Shown in pieces: positions 27,966-36,549 of a stretch of DNA of 64,000 nt. This stretch comes from Nitrospirota bacterium (GTDB lineage Bacteria; Nitrospirota; Nitrospiria; Nitrospirales; Nitrospiraceae): assembly GCA_026387665.1 (NCBI GenBank), contig JAPLLG010000003.1:124001-188000 (forward strand), written 5' to 3'. Numbering within the stretch: the stretch's first letter is position 1; the number at the start of each line of letters is the position of its first letter. The position numbers were made by a program, and so were the translations under genes. Below the pieces are notes generated by a model. It did no database searches. It was not told the DNA's origin and was given only the letters and a program-made list of their open reading frames with translations.

Positions 27966-28895
27966 ATGCCGCTGTATACACTTGTATCTCGAACGACCCT
28001 CATCGTGAGCACCATCCTGCTCGCCGCATGCGCCGTCTGGTCAGGGCCTCTCGCAGCAGAAGAGACCGGCATCATTGCCCAGTCCTCCGACTATTTCCCC
28101 GATCAGATCGGCAACGAATGGCACTACCGGGGCCAGATCACAGAGGGCCCGCTCCAAACGATCGAACATAAGTTCTTTTCCAACGTCTCCACCGTCACCG
28201 GCACGAAAACCCTCAAGGGCATGACCGTCACCGTATTCCACGATACCAATCCCGGCAACCATGGCCCCTCTGACAGTTTCTACCGCCGCGACAGCGTCGG
28301 CATCATCTATCATGGCTCTGAGCCTGGCACGCCCTTGGAACGACAGCTCGTGCCCTATCAGATCGTGCGGTTCCCCATGAAGGTCTCGACCTCGTTCGTG
28401 CAATTCAACCGCAAGGGGTTGGACTTCGGCACCGACATGGATCGCGACGGCGAAAATGAAAAGGTCGATGTGCAGGGCGACTCCGCGGTAGTGGGGCAGG
28501 AGTCGGTGACCGTACCGGCCGGCACCTTTCCCGAGGCCGTGAAGGTCGAGGCGCGCATGTTTATGCAGATTCACCTCTCCGGCACGGACAGGATTGCCCG
28601 TGGCACCGATGTCATGACCGCCTGGTTCGTGAAGGGCGTGGGGTTGGTCAAGTATGTCGAACGGCAGGAACTCACGCCGCCGGAAGACCGGGGCCTGGTC
28701 ACGGATATCACCGAAGAGCTGGAGGCCTACGAGATCAAGCCGCCGAAGGCCTCACTCGGGCGGGGCGAATCCCCGGCGGAGGGTCTGCTCGCTGATAACG
28801 TGGGCCGCCACGAATTGCATCAGGTACTCGTCGCCTCCCGCCTTCGCTCCGACTCCGGACAGCCGATGGCCACCAAAGGGCTGACGGCCGACTAA
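27966..28895 (+). CDS. Secreted hypothetical protein overlapping putA antisense
   Basis: A 309-residue protein starting at ATG 27966 with a signal peptide (LVSRTTLIVSTILLAACAVWSG; the AAC could be a lipobox). The mature part looks beta-rich, with DYFPDQIGNEWHYRGQI near the start, a pattern found in periplasmic proteins of unknown function, and VTVPAGTFPEAVKVEARM later. The last 40 or so codons lie antisense to the 3' end of putA (144-bp overlap) and look like non-native sequence, so an ancestral stop may have been lost. No family is recognised with certainty. Confidence 0.7.
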   Translation: MPLYTLVSRTTLIVSTILLAACAVWSGPLAAEETGIIAQSSDYFPDQIGNEWHYRGQITEGPLQTIEHKFFSNVSTVTGTKTLKGMTVTVFHDTNPGNHGPSDSFYRRDSVGIIYHGSEPGTPLERQLVPYQIVRFPMKVSTSFVQFNRKGLDFGTDMDRDGENEKVDVQGDSAVVGQESVTVPAGTFPEAVKVEARMFMQIHLSGTDRIARGTDVMTAWFVKGVGLVKYVERQELTPPEDRGLVTDITEELEAYEIKPPKASLGRGESPAEGLLADNVGRHELHQVLVASRLRSDSGQPMATKGLTAD

Positions 28896-31715
28896 CGCGC
28901 CGGTGATCGGACGGTTCAGATACAGATTCCCCACATCGAACCGCTGCCTCGCCAGTTCCAGATTCACCGGGCTGCGTGAATAGACTCCGCCGGTCAGCGC
29001 ATAGGCAGTCGAATTGGCCAGGGTCAGCGCCTCCTCAAACGACGCGGCCTTCATCACCGACAGAATCGGCCCGAAGATTTCCTCCTGGGCAATCCGGTCG
29101 GTCGGGGCCACATCTGCAAAGACGGTCGGCCCGACATACCACCCAGGCCCCGTCGCGGTTCCTGCCACCAACAGACGGGCTTCCTTCTTTCCAATCTCGA
29201 TGTACTCCTGAATCTTCGACTGCGCTCGCTGGTCAATCACCGGCCCAACCTGCGTGCCTGGCTCGTCCGGATTGCCGACCTTCAGACTCAAGACCGCCTC
29301 TTTAAGACGTTCCAGAAACGGCTCGTAGATCGCTGCATGGACGATCGCCCTGGAGCAGGCGGAACATTTCTGTCCCGCATAACCGGTGAACGATGCAATC
29401 ACTCCAGCGATCGCGTCATCGAGATCCGCCGTCTCATCCACGATGATCGCATTCTTTCCTCCCATTTCCGCCAGCACCCGCTTGACCAGCCGATGACCCG
29501 GCATCAGAGTGCCAGCGTCTTGCAGGATACCGAGCCCCACGTCCTTCGAACCGGTAAAGGCAATGGTCGCAATCTCTGGATGGCGCACCAAGGCGCGCCC
29601 GATATCTGGCCCGCCAGGCAGACAACAAAGAACTCCATCCGGCAGACCGGCCTCTCGCAAGATCTCCGTGAGCCAGTGGCCCATCATGGGCGAACGTTCG
29701 GATGGTTTAAAGAGCACTGTATTCCCTGTGACAAGAGCCGCTGCCACCATGCCAGTGGGAATGGCCAGAGGAAAGTTCCAGGGGGCGATGACGGCTGTCA
29801 CGCCGCGAGGTCGATAGACAGACTGGTTCAGTTCGCCTGGTACATGGCCTAATCGTCTTGGGGGAGAAAGCCTGAGCCAATCTTCCGCATAAAATTCCAG
29901 AAAGTCGATCGCTTCTGCAAGGTCCGCATCCGCCTCCCGCCAGGGCTTCCCACATTCCAGAATTTCCCAAGCTGCCAACTCATCCCGTCTCCTCCTCATG
30001 ATCGCAGCGGCCGCCCGCAGGATCTCCACCCGCCGTGCAGAGGGAGTCTCACGCCAGGATTCCCAGGCCTCGCCAGCCAAGCGCACCGCCTGTTCGACAT
30101 CATCTGAGCTTGCGCTGACCAACCTGCCCACAACTTCATCCGGACATGCCGGGTTGCAGGACTCGATCACAGGACCGGTCAGACTCAGTCCTCCCAACGA
30201 CGACGGCCATTGCTTACCCAGTTGCGACCGCACCGTCGCCACAGCCTGCTGCATCGCCACTCGATTGTGCGCCTGCGCAAAATCACGCTGCGGTTCATTC
30301 CTGAATTCCCTCCCTCCGGCTGGCTGAGAGAGGGGAGACAGTGCGCGACTCAGTCCCTCGCGAACAGGGGGAGCCAACAGCTGGGCTAACGGCTGCGACT
30401 CCACAGATTCCTTCCTGAGGAACGATTCATTCGAGGTGTTTTCCAGCAACCGCCTCACGAGATAAGCCATGCCAGGCAACAGATCTCCCACCGGGGTATA
30501 GAGCCGCAGCCGGCGCCCCTGCTTGGTCACTGCCTGTTGAAAGGGCTCAGCCATGCCGAAGATCATTTGATATTCCCAAGTCTCAGGAGGGAGCCCCAGC
30601 GATTCAGCCACGGCTTCGATGTAGGCCAGCGTCCTGAGATTGTGCGTCCCGAAGGCCGGGCGAATCAGGGAGGACTGAGACAGTACGAGACGCGTGAGCG
30701 ACTCGTAGTTGGCATCGGTCTCTGTCTTCTGTTCAAAAAGGGGAACAGGCCAGCCCCGTTGCCGATACCGAATCGTGTCCGAATCCCAGTAGGCGCCTTT
30801 CACCAATCGAATCGTGATGGGCACCCCACGCTGCCGGACCCAAGCCAGAAGCCCCTCGATATCTTGTGCCGTCTCCCGATGGTAGGCCTGCAAAGCAAGT
30901 CCCGCATAGGGATAGGTCTTGTAGGGAGGCTCAGAGAAGAGCCTGGTGAAGATCTCAACCAGCAACGTTTTCGTCTCGGCCTGCTCCATATCGAAAATCA
31001 ACGAAGCAGGGAGGCTCATGGCCAAATCGAGGAGGGGGCGAAGCCTCGTCGCCACAGCACGGTAGCTCCCTTCCGGATCAATCGGGTCGAGATGAGGAGC
31101 GAGGGCGGAGATTTTGAGCGAGAGCTGAGCTCGTGGTATCGGACCGAGATGGTCCCGCTCCAGTAAAGGAACCGATGGCCACGAAGCTGCCTCTCGTGCC
31201 AGGAACGTCAGAGCGGCCACACAACGATCACGGTACCGATCCGCCTCACGATCACTGATGGTGGCCTCGCCCAATAAATCCACCGACCAGGCTCGCCGCT
31301 GCTGCCAAAGGTCAGCCAGCCGAGGCATTGCCTCCTCGACGGTCGCTCCGGCAATGAAGGTACGGGCCATCTGCTCGACCTGGCTTCTGATCGCCTTGCC
31401 GCTGAGCCGAGCGCCCAAGCTGGTCGCTGCGAGAGCCTTGAGGCCCCATTGCGCGCCGAACAGTTGTACGTTCCCATCGCCCAGATACTCGCGAGCCAGC
31501 GCGACAACGTGCTCGTCCTCCGTGATCGAAGGCAGGACATCGATAAATCGGAACAGCTGTGTCTTGAAAACAGGGTCCTGCATGGCCAGATTCAGGGCCT
31601 GGTGCGACCACCAATGGCGCGTGAAAATCGTGGGAGTTTGATCGGCGGAGAGACGAGCGAGCTGTTCGCCGATACGGCGAACAACCGGCTCAAGGGGAGA
31701 AGAACAGGACGACAT
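28752..31715 (-). CDS. putA: Bifunctional proline dehydrogenase / glutamate-semialdehyde dehydrogenase
   Basis: A 987-residue PutA oxidising proline to glutamate. A FAD proline dehydrogenase barrel spans about residues 80-440 (SLKISALAPHLDPIDPEGSY, LQAYHRETAQDIEGLL, IRLVKGAYWDSDTIRYRQRGWPVPLF, GTHNLRTLAYIEA). The aldehyde dehydrogenase follows from about 510, with APWNFPLAIPTGM, FTGSKDVGL, the general-base Glu in AEMGGKNAII and the nucleophile in GYAGQKCSACSRAI. The N-terminal ribbon-helix-helix DNA-binding domain of E. coli PutA is absent, so this is a purely catalytic form. ATG 31715 is chosen; the frame runs open to 31973 through the divergent desaturase gene. Confidence 0.93.
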   Translation of the reverse strand: MSSCSSPLEPVVRRIGEQLARLSADQTPTIFTRHWWSHQALNLAMQDPVFKTQLFRFIDVLPSITEDEHVVALAREYLGDGNVQLFGAQWGLKALAATSLGARLSGKAIRSQVEQMARTFIAGATVEEAMPRLADLWQQRRAWSVDLLGEATISDREADRYRDRCVAALTFLAREAASWPSVPLLERDHLGPIPRAQLSLKISALAPHLDPIDPEGSYRAVATRLRPLLDLAMSLPASLIFDMEQAETKTLLVEIFTRLFSEPPYKTYPYAGLALQAYHRETAQDIEGLLAWVRQRGVPITIRLVKGAYWDSDTIRYRQRGWPVPLFEQKTETDANYESLTRLVLSQSSLIRPAFGTHNLRTLAYIEAVAESLGLPPETWEYQMIFGMAEPFQQAVTKQGRRLRLYTPVGDLLPGMAYLVRRLLENTSNESFLRKESVESQPLAQLLAPPVREGLSRALSPLSQPAGGREFRNEPQRDFAQAHNRVAMQQAVATVRSQLGKQWPSSLGGLSLTGPVIESCNPACPDEVVGRLVSASSDDVEQAVRLAGEAWESWRETPSARRVEILRAAAAIMRRRRDELAAWEILECGKPWREADADLAEAIDFLEFYAEDWLRLSPPRRLGHVPGELNQSVYRPRGVTAVIAPWNFPLAIPTGMVAAALVTGNTVLFKPSERSPMMGHWLTEILREAGLPDGVLCCLPGGPDIGRALVRHPEIATIAFTGSKDVGLGILQDAGTLMPGHRLVKRVLAEMGGKNAIIVDETADLDDAIAGVIASFTGYAGQKCSACSRAIVHAAIYEPFLERLKEAVLSLKVGNPDEPGTQVGPVIDQRAQSKIQEYIEIGKKEARLLVAGTATGPGWYVGPTVFADVAPTDRIAQEEIFGPILSVMKAASFEEALTLANSTAYALTGGVYSRSPVNLELARQRFDVGNLYLNRPITGALVGRQPFGGHRLSGVGAKAGGDEYLMQFVAAHVISEQTLRRGFAPPE

Positions 31716-31751
31716 CGGCACCCCATGTCCATGAGATGAAGGGACGTGGTC

Positions 31752-31781
31752 AGTATACACTGAGCCCGTTCGGTTGAAACA
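31752..31781 (-). promoter_or_regulatory. Possible putA promoter
   Basis: TATACT on the minus strand (31757-31752) gives a leader of about 30 nt before the putA ATG; the -35 (TGTTTC) is poor. Confidence 0.35.
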
Positions 31782-31824
31782 TTCGCGTTTCTTCGGTATG
31801 CTGATACACGTGTTTTGTCTTCCC

Positions 31825-31841
31825 CATCGGATAATCCGATG
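31825..31841. promoter_or_regulatory. Inverted repeat in the putA/desaturase divergent region
   Basis: CATCGGA-TAA-TCCGATG is a perfect 7-3-7 inverted repeat in the 157-bp intergenic region between divergent putA and the desaturase. It could be an operator or an mRNA hairpin in the desaturase leader. Confidence 0.4.
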
Positions 31842-31872
31842 ACGCAAGAGATCCGCTCCCCAAGGAGAAGTC

Positions 31873-32733
31873 ATGCTCAATACAACTACTGAAGCCCCCC
31901 CGACTGAAGATGTGTTCGTGCCCTTAAATTTTGCGCTGTTTTGCGCCATCGTCGCAGCCACCGTAGTCGGCATCCCGCTCTATGGCTATTACTACGGATT
32001 CAGCCGCTTCGACTGGATCCTGTCCTTTGTCATGTACATCGTCACGGGCATGGGTATCACCGTCGGCTACCACCGGTTGGTCTCCCATCAGAGCTTTGAA
32101 TGCCCTGATTGGGTCAAGCGCTGCATCCTCATCGCCGGAGGCTGGGCCCTGCAGAATTCCGCTCTCAAGTGGGGCGGCGACCATATCCGCCATCACGCCA
32201 AGACCGATCAAGAAGAAGATCCCTACAATGCCAGCAAAGGATTCTGGCACAGCCACTGCGGCTGGCTCTTTTACAACACCCCCCATCGCACGGAGAAGTA
32301 CGAGATCCGTCTGCGCCGCGACCCGATCGTGATGTGGCAACATCGCTACTATTGGCCGATCGTGGTCACGGGGTTGGTGCTGCCCTTTGCGCTGGGTGTC
32401 TGGCACGGTGGCTGGCATGGCGGCATCGCAGCCTTCCTCCTAGGCGGGCTCTTCCGGATGTTCATGGTGCTGAACTCCACCTTCACGATCAATTCGCTCT
32501 GCCACATGATCGGCACCCAGCCGCATGGCACCCAGGACAGCAGCCGCGATAGCTGGCTCGTCTCCTTCGTCAGCTTCGGCGAGGGCTATCATAACTTCCA
32601 CCACACCTACGCGCGCGACTTCCGCAACGGACCGAAGTGGTACAACTTCGATCCCTCCAAGTGGATCATCTATACCCTCTGGCTGCTCGGGTTGGCCCAT
32701 AATCTGCGGCGTAACGACCCCACCGTCGGGTAA
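31873..32733 (+). CDS. Acyl-CoA/fatty acid delta-9-type desaturase
   Basis: A 286-residue membrane di-iron desaturase introducing a double bond into acyl chains. Hydrophobic segments lie near residues 17-40, 45-65 and 155-185. The three histidine boxes are present: HRLVSH, HIRHH and GYHNFHH, plus the additional NSLCHMIG His region. Length is close to that of short bacterial members. An AAGGAGAAG ribosome site precedes the ATG. It has its own terminator, so it is probably monocistronic and serves membrane-fluidity control. Confidence 0.92.
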   Translation: MLNTTTEAPPTEDVFVPLNFALFCAIVAATVVGIPLYGYYYGFSRFDWILSFVMYIVTGMGITVGYHRLVSHQSFECPDWVKRCILIAGGWALQNSALKWGGDHIRHHAKTDQEEDPYNASKGFWHSHCGWLFYNTPHRTEKYEIRLRRDPIVMWQHRYYWPIVVTGLVLPFALGVWHGGWHGGIAAFLLGGLFRMFMVLNSTFTINSLCHMIGTQPHGTQDSSRDSWLVSFVSFGEGYHNFHHTYARDFRNGPKWYNFDPSKWIIYTLWLLGLAHNLRRNDPTVG

Positions 32734-32788
32734 AATAGGTTCACGAAGCAGTCCTACGCTGACTCGTTCATCCCCCGCTATCCATACC

Positions 32789-32826
32789 CCTATTGCGCTA
32801 TCCACGATAGCGCAATAGGCCTATTT
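32789..32826 (+). terminator. Rho-independent terminator after the desaturase
   Basis: A perfect 14-bp stem CCTATTGCGCTATC (32789-32802) / GATAGCGCAATAGG (32806-32819) with a 3-nt loop, then CCTATTTTC. Confidence 0.8.
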
Positions 32827-32911
32827 TCTTTCGCCCTCTCCTTCGCTTATGATGGAATCGCTGGCCCGAGAGCCAGTCCATTCGATGGCGCAAGTAGAGG
32901 AGACAGACTCC

Positions 32912-33787
32912 ATGGCAGACGAACAACCAGCCGGACCCCAAACCGGTCACGGTAAAGACAATCTCATCCCCGGCGTCAAATATGTGATCGCCGTCAGCAG
33001 CGGAAAGGGCGGAGTCGGTAAATCCACCGTCTCCGTCAATCTGGCCGTGGCCCTCGCGTTAACCGGCGCCAAGGTCGGACTGCTCGACGCGGATATCTAC
33101 GGCCCCAACATTCCCATGATGATGGGAGTGACGAAGCCACCGGAACAAAAAGACGGCAAAATCGTGCCAGCCGAAAGTCACGGCGTCAAACTCATCTCCA
33201 TGGGTTTTTTCGTCCCGGAAGACACGGCGATCGTCTGGCGCGGCCCGATGGTCCACACCGCTATTCAGCAACTCTTTCGCGACGTGCTCTGGGGCGAGCT
33301 GGATTACCTCCTCATCGACCTGCCTCCCGGCACAGGCGACGCGCAGCTCACCCTCACCCAGTTGGTCCCGCTCACCGGCGCGGTCACCGTCACGACCCCT
33401 CAAGAAGTGGCCCTACACGATGTCCGCAAAGGCATGATGATGTTCCAGAAGGTCAACGTGCCGCTCCTCGGCATCGTGGAGAACATGAGTTACTTCCTCT
33501 GCGGCCATTGCGGCGAGAGGACGGAGATCTTCTCGCATGGGGGAGGGGAGCGAGCCGCCGCGACCCTCGGCATTCCGTTTCTCGGCCGCATCCCGATCGA
33601 TCCGGCCATTCGCGATGGCGGCGACTCGGGCAATCCGATCGTCGTGGCAGACCCGGCCTCTCCGCAATCGGCAGCCTTCCGGGAGATCGCGCAGAAAATT
33701 GTCGCGGAAGTCACTGGCGCGGCAGCGGGCGTGCCGCCAATCGAAAGCCTCCTGAGCAAACTCAAAAAACCCTTTACGAAAACATAA
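32912..33787 (+). CDS. apbC: Mrp/NBP35-family iron-sulfur cluster carrier ATPase
   Basis: A 291-residue P-loop ATPase that carries and transfers Fe-S clusters. It shows the deviant Walker [48 protein letters not shown] and the C-terminal CGHC pair ([14 protein letters not shown]) that holds the bridging cluster in homodimers. The N-terminal DUF59 domain of longer Mrp proteins is missing. ATG 32912 has GAGGAG nine bases upstream; in-frame ATGs at 32849 and 32885 are alternatives. Confidence 0.9.
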   Translation: MADEQPAGPQTGHGKDNLIPGVKYVIAVSSGKGGVGKSTVSVNLAVALALTGAKVGLLDADIYGPNIPMMMGVTKPPEQKDGKIVPAESHGVKLISMGFFVPEDTAIVWRGPMVHTAIQQLFRDVLWGELDYLLIDLPPGTGDAQLTLTQLVPLTGAVTVTTPQEVALHDVRKGMMMFQKVNVPLLGIVENMSYFLCGHCGERTEIFSHGGGERAAATLGIPFLGRIPIDPAIRDGGDSGNPIVVADPASPQSAAFREIAQKIVAEVTGAAAGVPPIESLLSKLKKPFTKT

Positions 33788-33812
33788 CGACAGCGGAAAG
33801 GACGGGCAGGCG

Positions 33813-34118
33813 ATGGGAGAGTTCGTACGGGTGACAGGCGCAGCCGAGGTCCAGCCGGGCCATGGAATCGTCGCAGAAGTGAACGGCAAGACCCTCGCGG
33901 TCTTCAATGTCAACGGCACCTTTCACGCTATCGACAACACCTGCATCCATCGGGGCGGTCCGCTCGGCGAGGGGGATGTCGAAGGCTCCGTCGTGACCTG
34001 TCCCTGGCACGGCTGGAAATTCGATGTCACCACCGGCGTCTGCGTGGCCAACCCCATGGCGAAAGTCGAAGTCTACGAAGTGAAGGTTGACGGCGCTGAC
34101 GTAAAAGTCCTCCTCTAA
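33813..34118 (+). CDS. Rieske [2Fe-2S] ferredoxin-like protein
   Basis: A 101-residue single-domain Rieske protein. The cluster is ligated by CIH (CIHRGGPLGEG) and CPWH (CPWHGWKFDV). It has no transmembrane anchor, so it is a soluble electron carrier like dioxygenase-type ferredoxins. It starts 25 bp after the Mrp-type Fe-S carrier, which suggests co-expression. The redox partner is unknown. Confidence 0.88.
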   Translation: MGEFVRVTGAAEVQPGHGIVAEVNGKTLAVFNVNGTFHAIDNTCIHRGGPLGEGDVEGSVVTCPWHGWKFDVTTGVCVANPMAKVEVYEVKVDGADVKVLL

Positions 34119-34128
34119 TTCCGTTGCA

Positions 34129-34515
34129 ATGAAAGGGGGCCCACTCATCATGGCTACCTCCAGCAAAGAACAGCTCGACGTCACAGCAGCCCTGGTGCGC
34201 CTCTATGTGTTTCTGGCTCAATACCTCGACCGCTGCTTCGACGAGGCCGCACGGAAGAGCTACCCGGACTCCGAGTTACAAGGCCATCTGACCGAGACCA
34301 GACGCCAGCTCATGGAGATCCTATCGGTCAATCCGGTCGTGAAGAACAAACTCTCCCAGGAATGCGACCGCATCCTGGCCTTGGGCGCCTCCTGCCTGAA
34401 AGGCGGCGCGACCGATGCCACTACGCGCGAAGCCATTCAAGCGGAGCGGGCCATCCTCAAGAATAAGACCATTGCCTTAAGCGATCTCGTCGCGGTCTTC
34501 CGCGCCATGGACTAA
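34129..34515 (+). CDS. Hypothetical helical protein
   Basis: A 128-residue, mostly alpha-helical soluble protein (ATG 34150 would shorten it by seven). It has two cysteines (QYLDRCFDEAARKSYPD and ECDRILALGASCLKG) and no recognisable domain. It follows the Rieske gene by 10 bp and its TAA is followed at once by the 34516 repeat element. Confidence 0.55.
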   Translation: MKGGPLIMATSSKEQLDVTAALVRLYVFLAQYLDRCFDEAARKSYPDSELQGHLTETRRQLMEILSVNPVVKNKLSQECDRILALGASCLKGGATDATTREAIQAERAILKNKTIALSDLVAVFRAMD

Positions 34516-34637
34516 CAGGATGCTGAAAAAGTCCGCCAGCGGCGTTCTCGCTTCACGAAGAGGCTCAACGTACCAACCCGTACGCCTCGCCTCTTCGCTC
34601 GCTGCGGCCTTGCTGGCCGGACTTTTTGAGCATCCTG
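34516..34637. repeat. ~123-bp dispersed inverted-repeat element, copy 1
   Basis: It begins CAGGATGCTGAAAAAGTCCG and ends with the near-complement CGGACTTTTTGAGCATCCTG, with internal GAAGAGGC...GCCTCTTC pairing, so the whole unit can fold into one long hairpin. It starts directly after the TAA stop at 34513-34515. Copy 2 lies at 59627-59750 and shares most of the interior (GGCTCAACGTACC..., CGCCTCTTCGCTCGCTGCGG). Confidence 0.8.
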
Positions 34638-34721
34638 TGGCTGTTCAGTCCACGGTGCCACTCGGAGCATGTTGGCCGTTTCTTTCACCTACACCGAGTT
34701 TTTCCGCAGCCTGCTAAACGT

Positions 34722-35084
34722 ATGGATCAGCCCGACCTCGACAAACATCAACTGGCCGGACTCGATACCAGAGAACGGGGCTTCAGCCGGCCCGTCTCGT
34801 TCGTCCAAGCGGGGGAGGGCTATCGAGCCATCCTCCGGTATGAAACCATCCTGATCGAGACCGAGCCGCACGCCACACAGGACGAGGCCCTGCGCAGACT
34901 CGTCGACACCTTGCAGGCAGATGGCTATCGGCAGATTCGCACCCAGGTCAGCTTTCGCAGCGGCATCTATCTGGGATCGCAAGAACTGTGGGTCGAGTAT
35001 CCAGACCCGGCAGCGGAACCAGAACCGCCAGGGTTCATGACAACAGTCTTGAGCTGGTTCCGCCCCGGCAGGACCAAGGAATAG
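34722..35084 (+). CDS. Hypothetical protein upstream of lipA
   Basis: A 120-residue soluble protein from ATG 34722; the frame also opens at 34626 inside the repeat element. The middle reads FVQAGEGYRAILRYETILIETEPHATQDEALRRLVDTLQADGYRQIRTQ, an alpha/beta pattern. No recognised family. It ends 9 bp before lipA, so co-transcription is likely, but there is no clear ribosome site at 34722. Confidence 0.5.
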   Translation: MDQPDLDKHQLAGLDTRERGFSRPVSFVQAGEGYRAILRYETILIETEPHATQDEALRRLVDTLQADGYRQIRTQVSFRSGIYLGSQELWVEYPDPAAEPEPPGFMTTVLSWFRPGRTKE

Positions 35085-35093
35085 TCCTCGACC

Positions 35094-36020
35094 ATGAGCT
35101 TCATCCCACTCGACCAGCTCCGATCTTCTCCTAAGCATCCGTCTCCGGCCATCAGCCATACGCCATCAGCTATACGCTCTTCGCAACGTCTCCCTGCCTG
35201 GTTCAAAGTCGACGCAAAAACAGGCCCGGACTATCTCGATATCAAACAAACGATGGACCGGCTCCAGCTCCATACCATCTGCGAGGAAGCGCGCTGCCCG
35301 AACCGATGGGAATGTTGGAACGCCCGCACCGCCACATTCCTGATCCTGGGCGACATCTGCACCAGACGCTGCCACTATTGCTCGGTCGAAACAGGCAGGC
35401 CTCAAGCGATCGATCATGGAGAGCCGAAACGAGTCGCAGAAGCGGTCCAGGCCCTGGGTCTGAGACATGCCGTGATCACATCGGTGAACCGGGATGAACT
35501 GGAGGACGGCGGCGCCGCCACCTTTGCCGACACGATCCGGCGAACCAGACAACTCAGCCCTGACTGCACGATTGAAGTGTTGATTCCAGACTTCGAAGGC
35601 AATGAAGCAGCCCTCGCGACGGTCTGTGCTCAGAAGCCGGAAATCCTCAATCACAACATCGAAACCGTTAAACGATTGTTTCCCTCCCTCAGGCCCCAGG
35701 GGAAGTATCAACGATCCCTTGAAGTCCTGGCCCTGGCCAAGCAGCTCGGGATGACGACCAAGTCAGGTCTGATTCTGGGAATGGGCGAAACGATGGATGA
35801 GGCCCGCGACGTCATGCGCGACCTCCGCGCCGTCGGCTGCGACATCATGACCATCGGCCAATATCTCCAGCCGACGAGGGAACACCTGCCGGTGGCCCGC
35901 TACTACGATCCCGGCGAGTTTGCGGTCTTGAAAGAGGAGGGGATGGCCCTCGGCTTCACCCACGTCGAATCAGGCCCGCTCGTCCGCAGCTCCTACCACG
36001 CAGAGCAGCAAATCCCCTGA
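35094..36020 (+). CDS. lipA: Lipoyl synthase
   Basis: A 308-residue radical SAM enzyme inserting two sulfurs into protein-bound octanoyl chains. The auxiliary cluster is C-x4-C-x5-C (CEEARCPNRWEC), the radical SAM cluster CTRRCHYC (CxxxCxxC) and the C-terminal RSSY is present (VRSSYHAEQQ). The first 30 or so residues (SPKHPSPAISHTPSAIRSSQ) are unlike LipA and are encoded by a repeat related to 26973-26997. LipB is not in the window. Confidence 0.93.
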   Translation: MSFIPLDQLRSSPKHPSPAISHTPSAIRSSQRLPAWFKVDAKTGPDYLDIKQTMDRLQLHTICEEARCPNRWECWNARTATFLILGDICTRRCHYCSVETGRPQAIDHGEPKRVAEAVQALGLRHAVITSVNRDELEDGGAATFADTIRRTRQLSPDCTIEVLIPDFEGNEAALATVCAQKPEILNHNIETVKRLFPSLRPQGKYQRSLEVLALAKQLGMTTKSGLILGMGETMDEARDVMRDLRAVGCDIMTIGQYLQPTREHLPVARYYDPGEFAVLKEEGMALGFTHVESGPLVRSSYHAEQQIP

Positions 36021-36022
36021 GA

Positions 36023-36078
36023 CCTGGTTCGTCTGGTCTGTCTGGTTCGCCCGGTGGGGTTTCCGGTTCGGCCAACTA
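36023..36078 (+). repeat. TCTGGT-type hairpin repeat, copy R2 (half element)
   Basis: The left arm CTGGTTCGTCTGGTCTGTCTGG is followed by the core CCCGGTGGGGTTTCCGGTTCGG and GCCAA; the right arm is missing. Confidence 0.6.
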
Positions 36079-36143
36079 TCATCCCGTGTTCCCCGCCTGC
36101 CAGTCATCCGCATGCGTCTCACTGCACGCTACACGTGAGGGAC

Positions 36144-36172
36144 TTGACGATATGTCGGATATGACATATGCT
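36144..36172 (+). promoter_or_regulatory. Promoter with operator of the higB-higA locus
   Basis: TTGACG (36144-36149), 17-bp spacer, TATGCT (36167-36172). An inverted repeat ATATGTC-N6-GACATAT (36150-36169) fills the spacer, as expected for an autorepressing antitoxin. Confidence 0.7.
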
Positions 36173-36210
36173 TGCGTAGGTCGGAGGATTGTCTCGTGAC
36201 GGTGGATAGG

Positions 36211-36548
36211 ATGGATAAACCACTCGTCTGGCTTCGTGGCGAGGTCAAGACACCGCCGTTCTCTCAGGCTGCGCGCCTCGAAGCGGGATATGCGCTCAGA
36301 TTATTGCAGCAGGGCGAATCGCTTGGACTGCCTCACTCACGGCCCATGCCGGTCATTGGGCACGATGCCATGAGTTGAGAATCAACGATGAATCCTGCAC
36401 GTTTCGCATCATATACCGGGCGGATACTGATGCGGTTGTCATTCTCGATGTATTAAAGAAGAAGACGGAACAGACACCTCAATCGGTCATTAAGACCTGC
36501 AAGCGGCGGCTCCGAGATTATGAACGACTCATGGCACCGGAGGAGTAA
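36211..36548 (+). pseudogene. HigB/Gp49-like toxin, frameshifted
   Basis: A phage Gp49/HigB-like (RelE superfamily) toxin broken by a one-base loss near 36360. The first frame (MDKPLVWLRGEVKTPPFS...PMPVIGHDAMS-stop) gives the N-terminal half. The -1 frame continues with ARCHELRINDESCTFRIIY, ADTDAVVILDVLKKKTEQTP and CKRRLRDYERLMAPEE up to TAA 36548. Restoring one G after ATTGGG rejoins the two halves. No slippery heptamer is present, so this looks like inactivation and not programmed frameshifting. The antitoxin follows 1 bp after the stop. Confidence 0.75.
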
Positions 36549-36549
36549 C

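Noticed and set aside
36340-36375. Programmed -1 frameshift in the higB-like gene
   Set aside because: The join A-TTG-GGC is not a slippery heptamer and no downstream stem-loop is obvious; a base loss is simpler.
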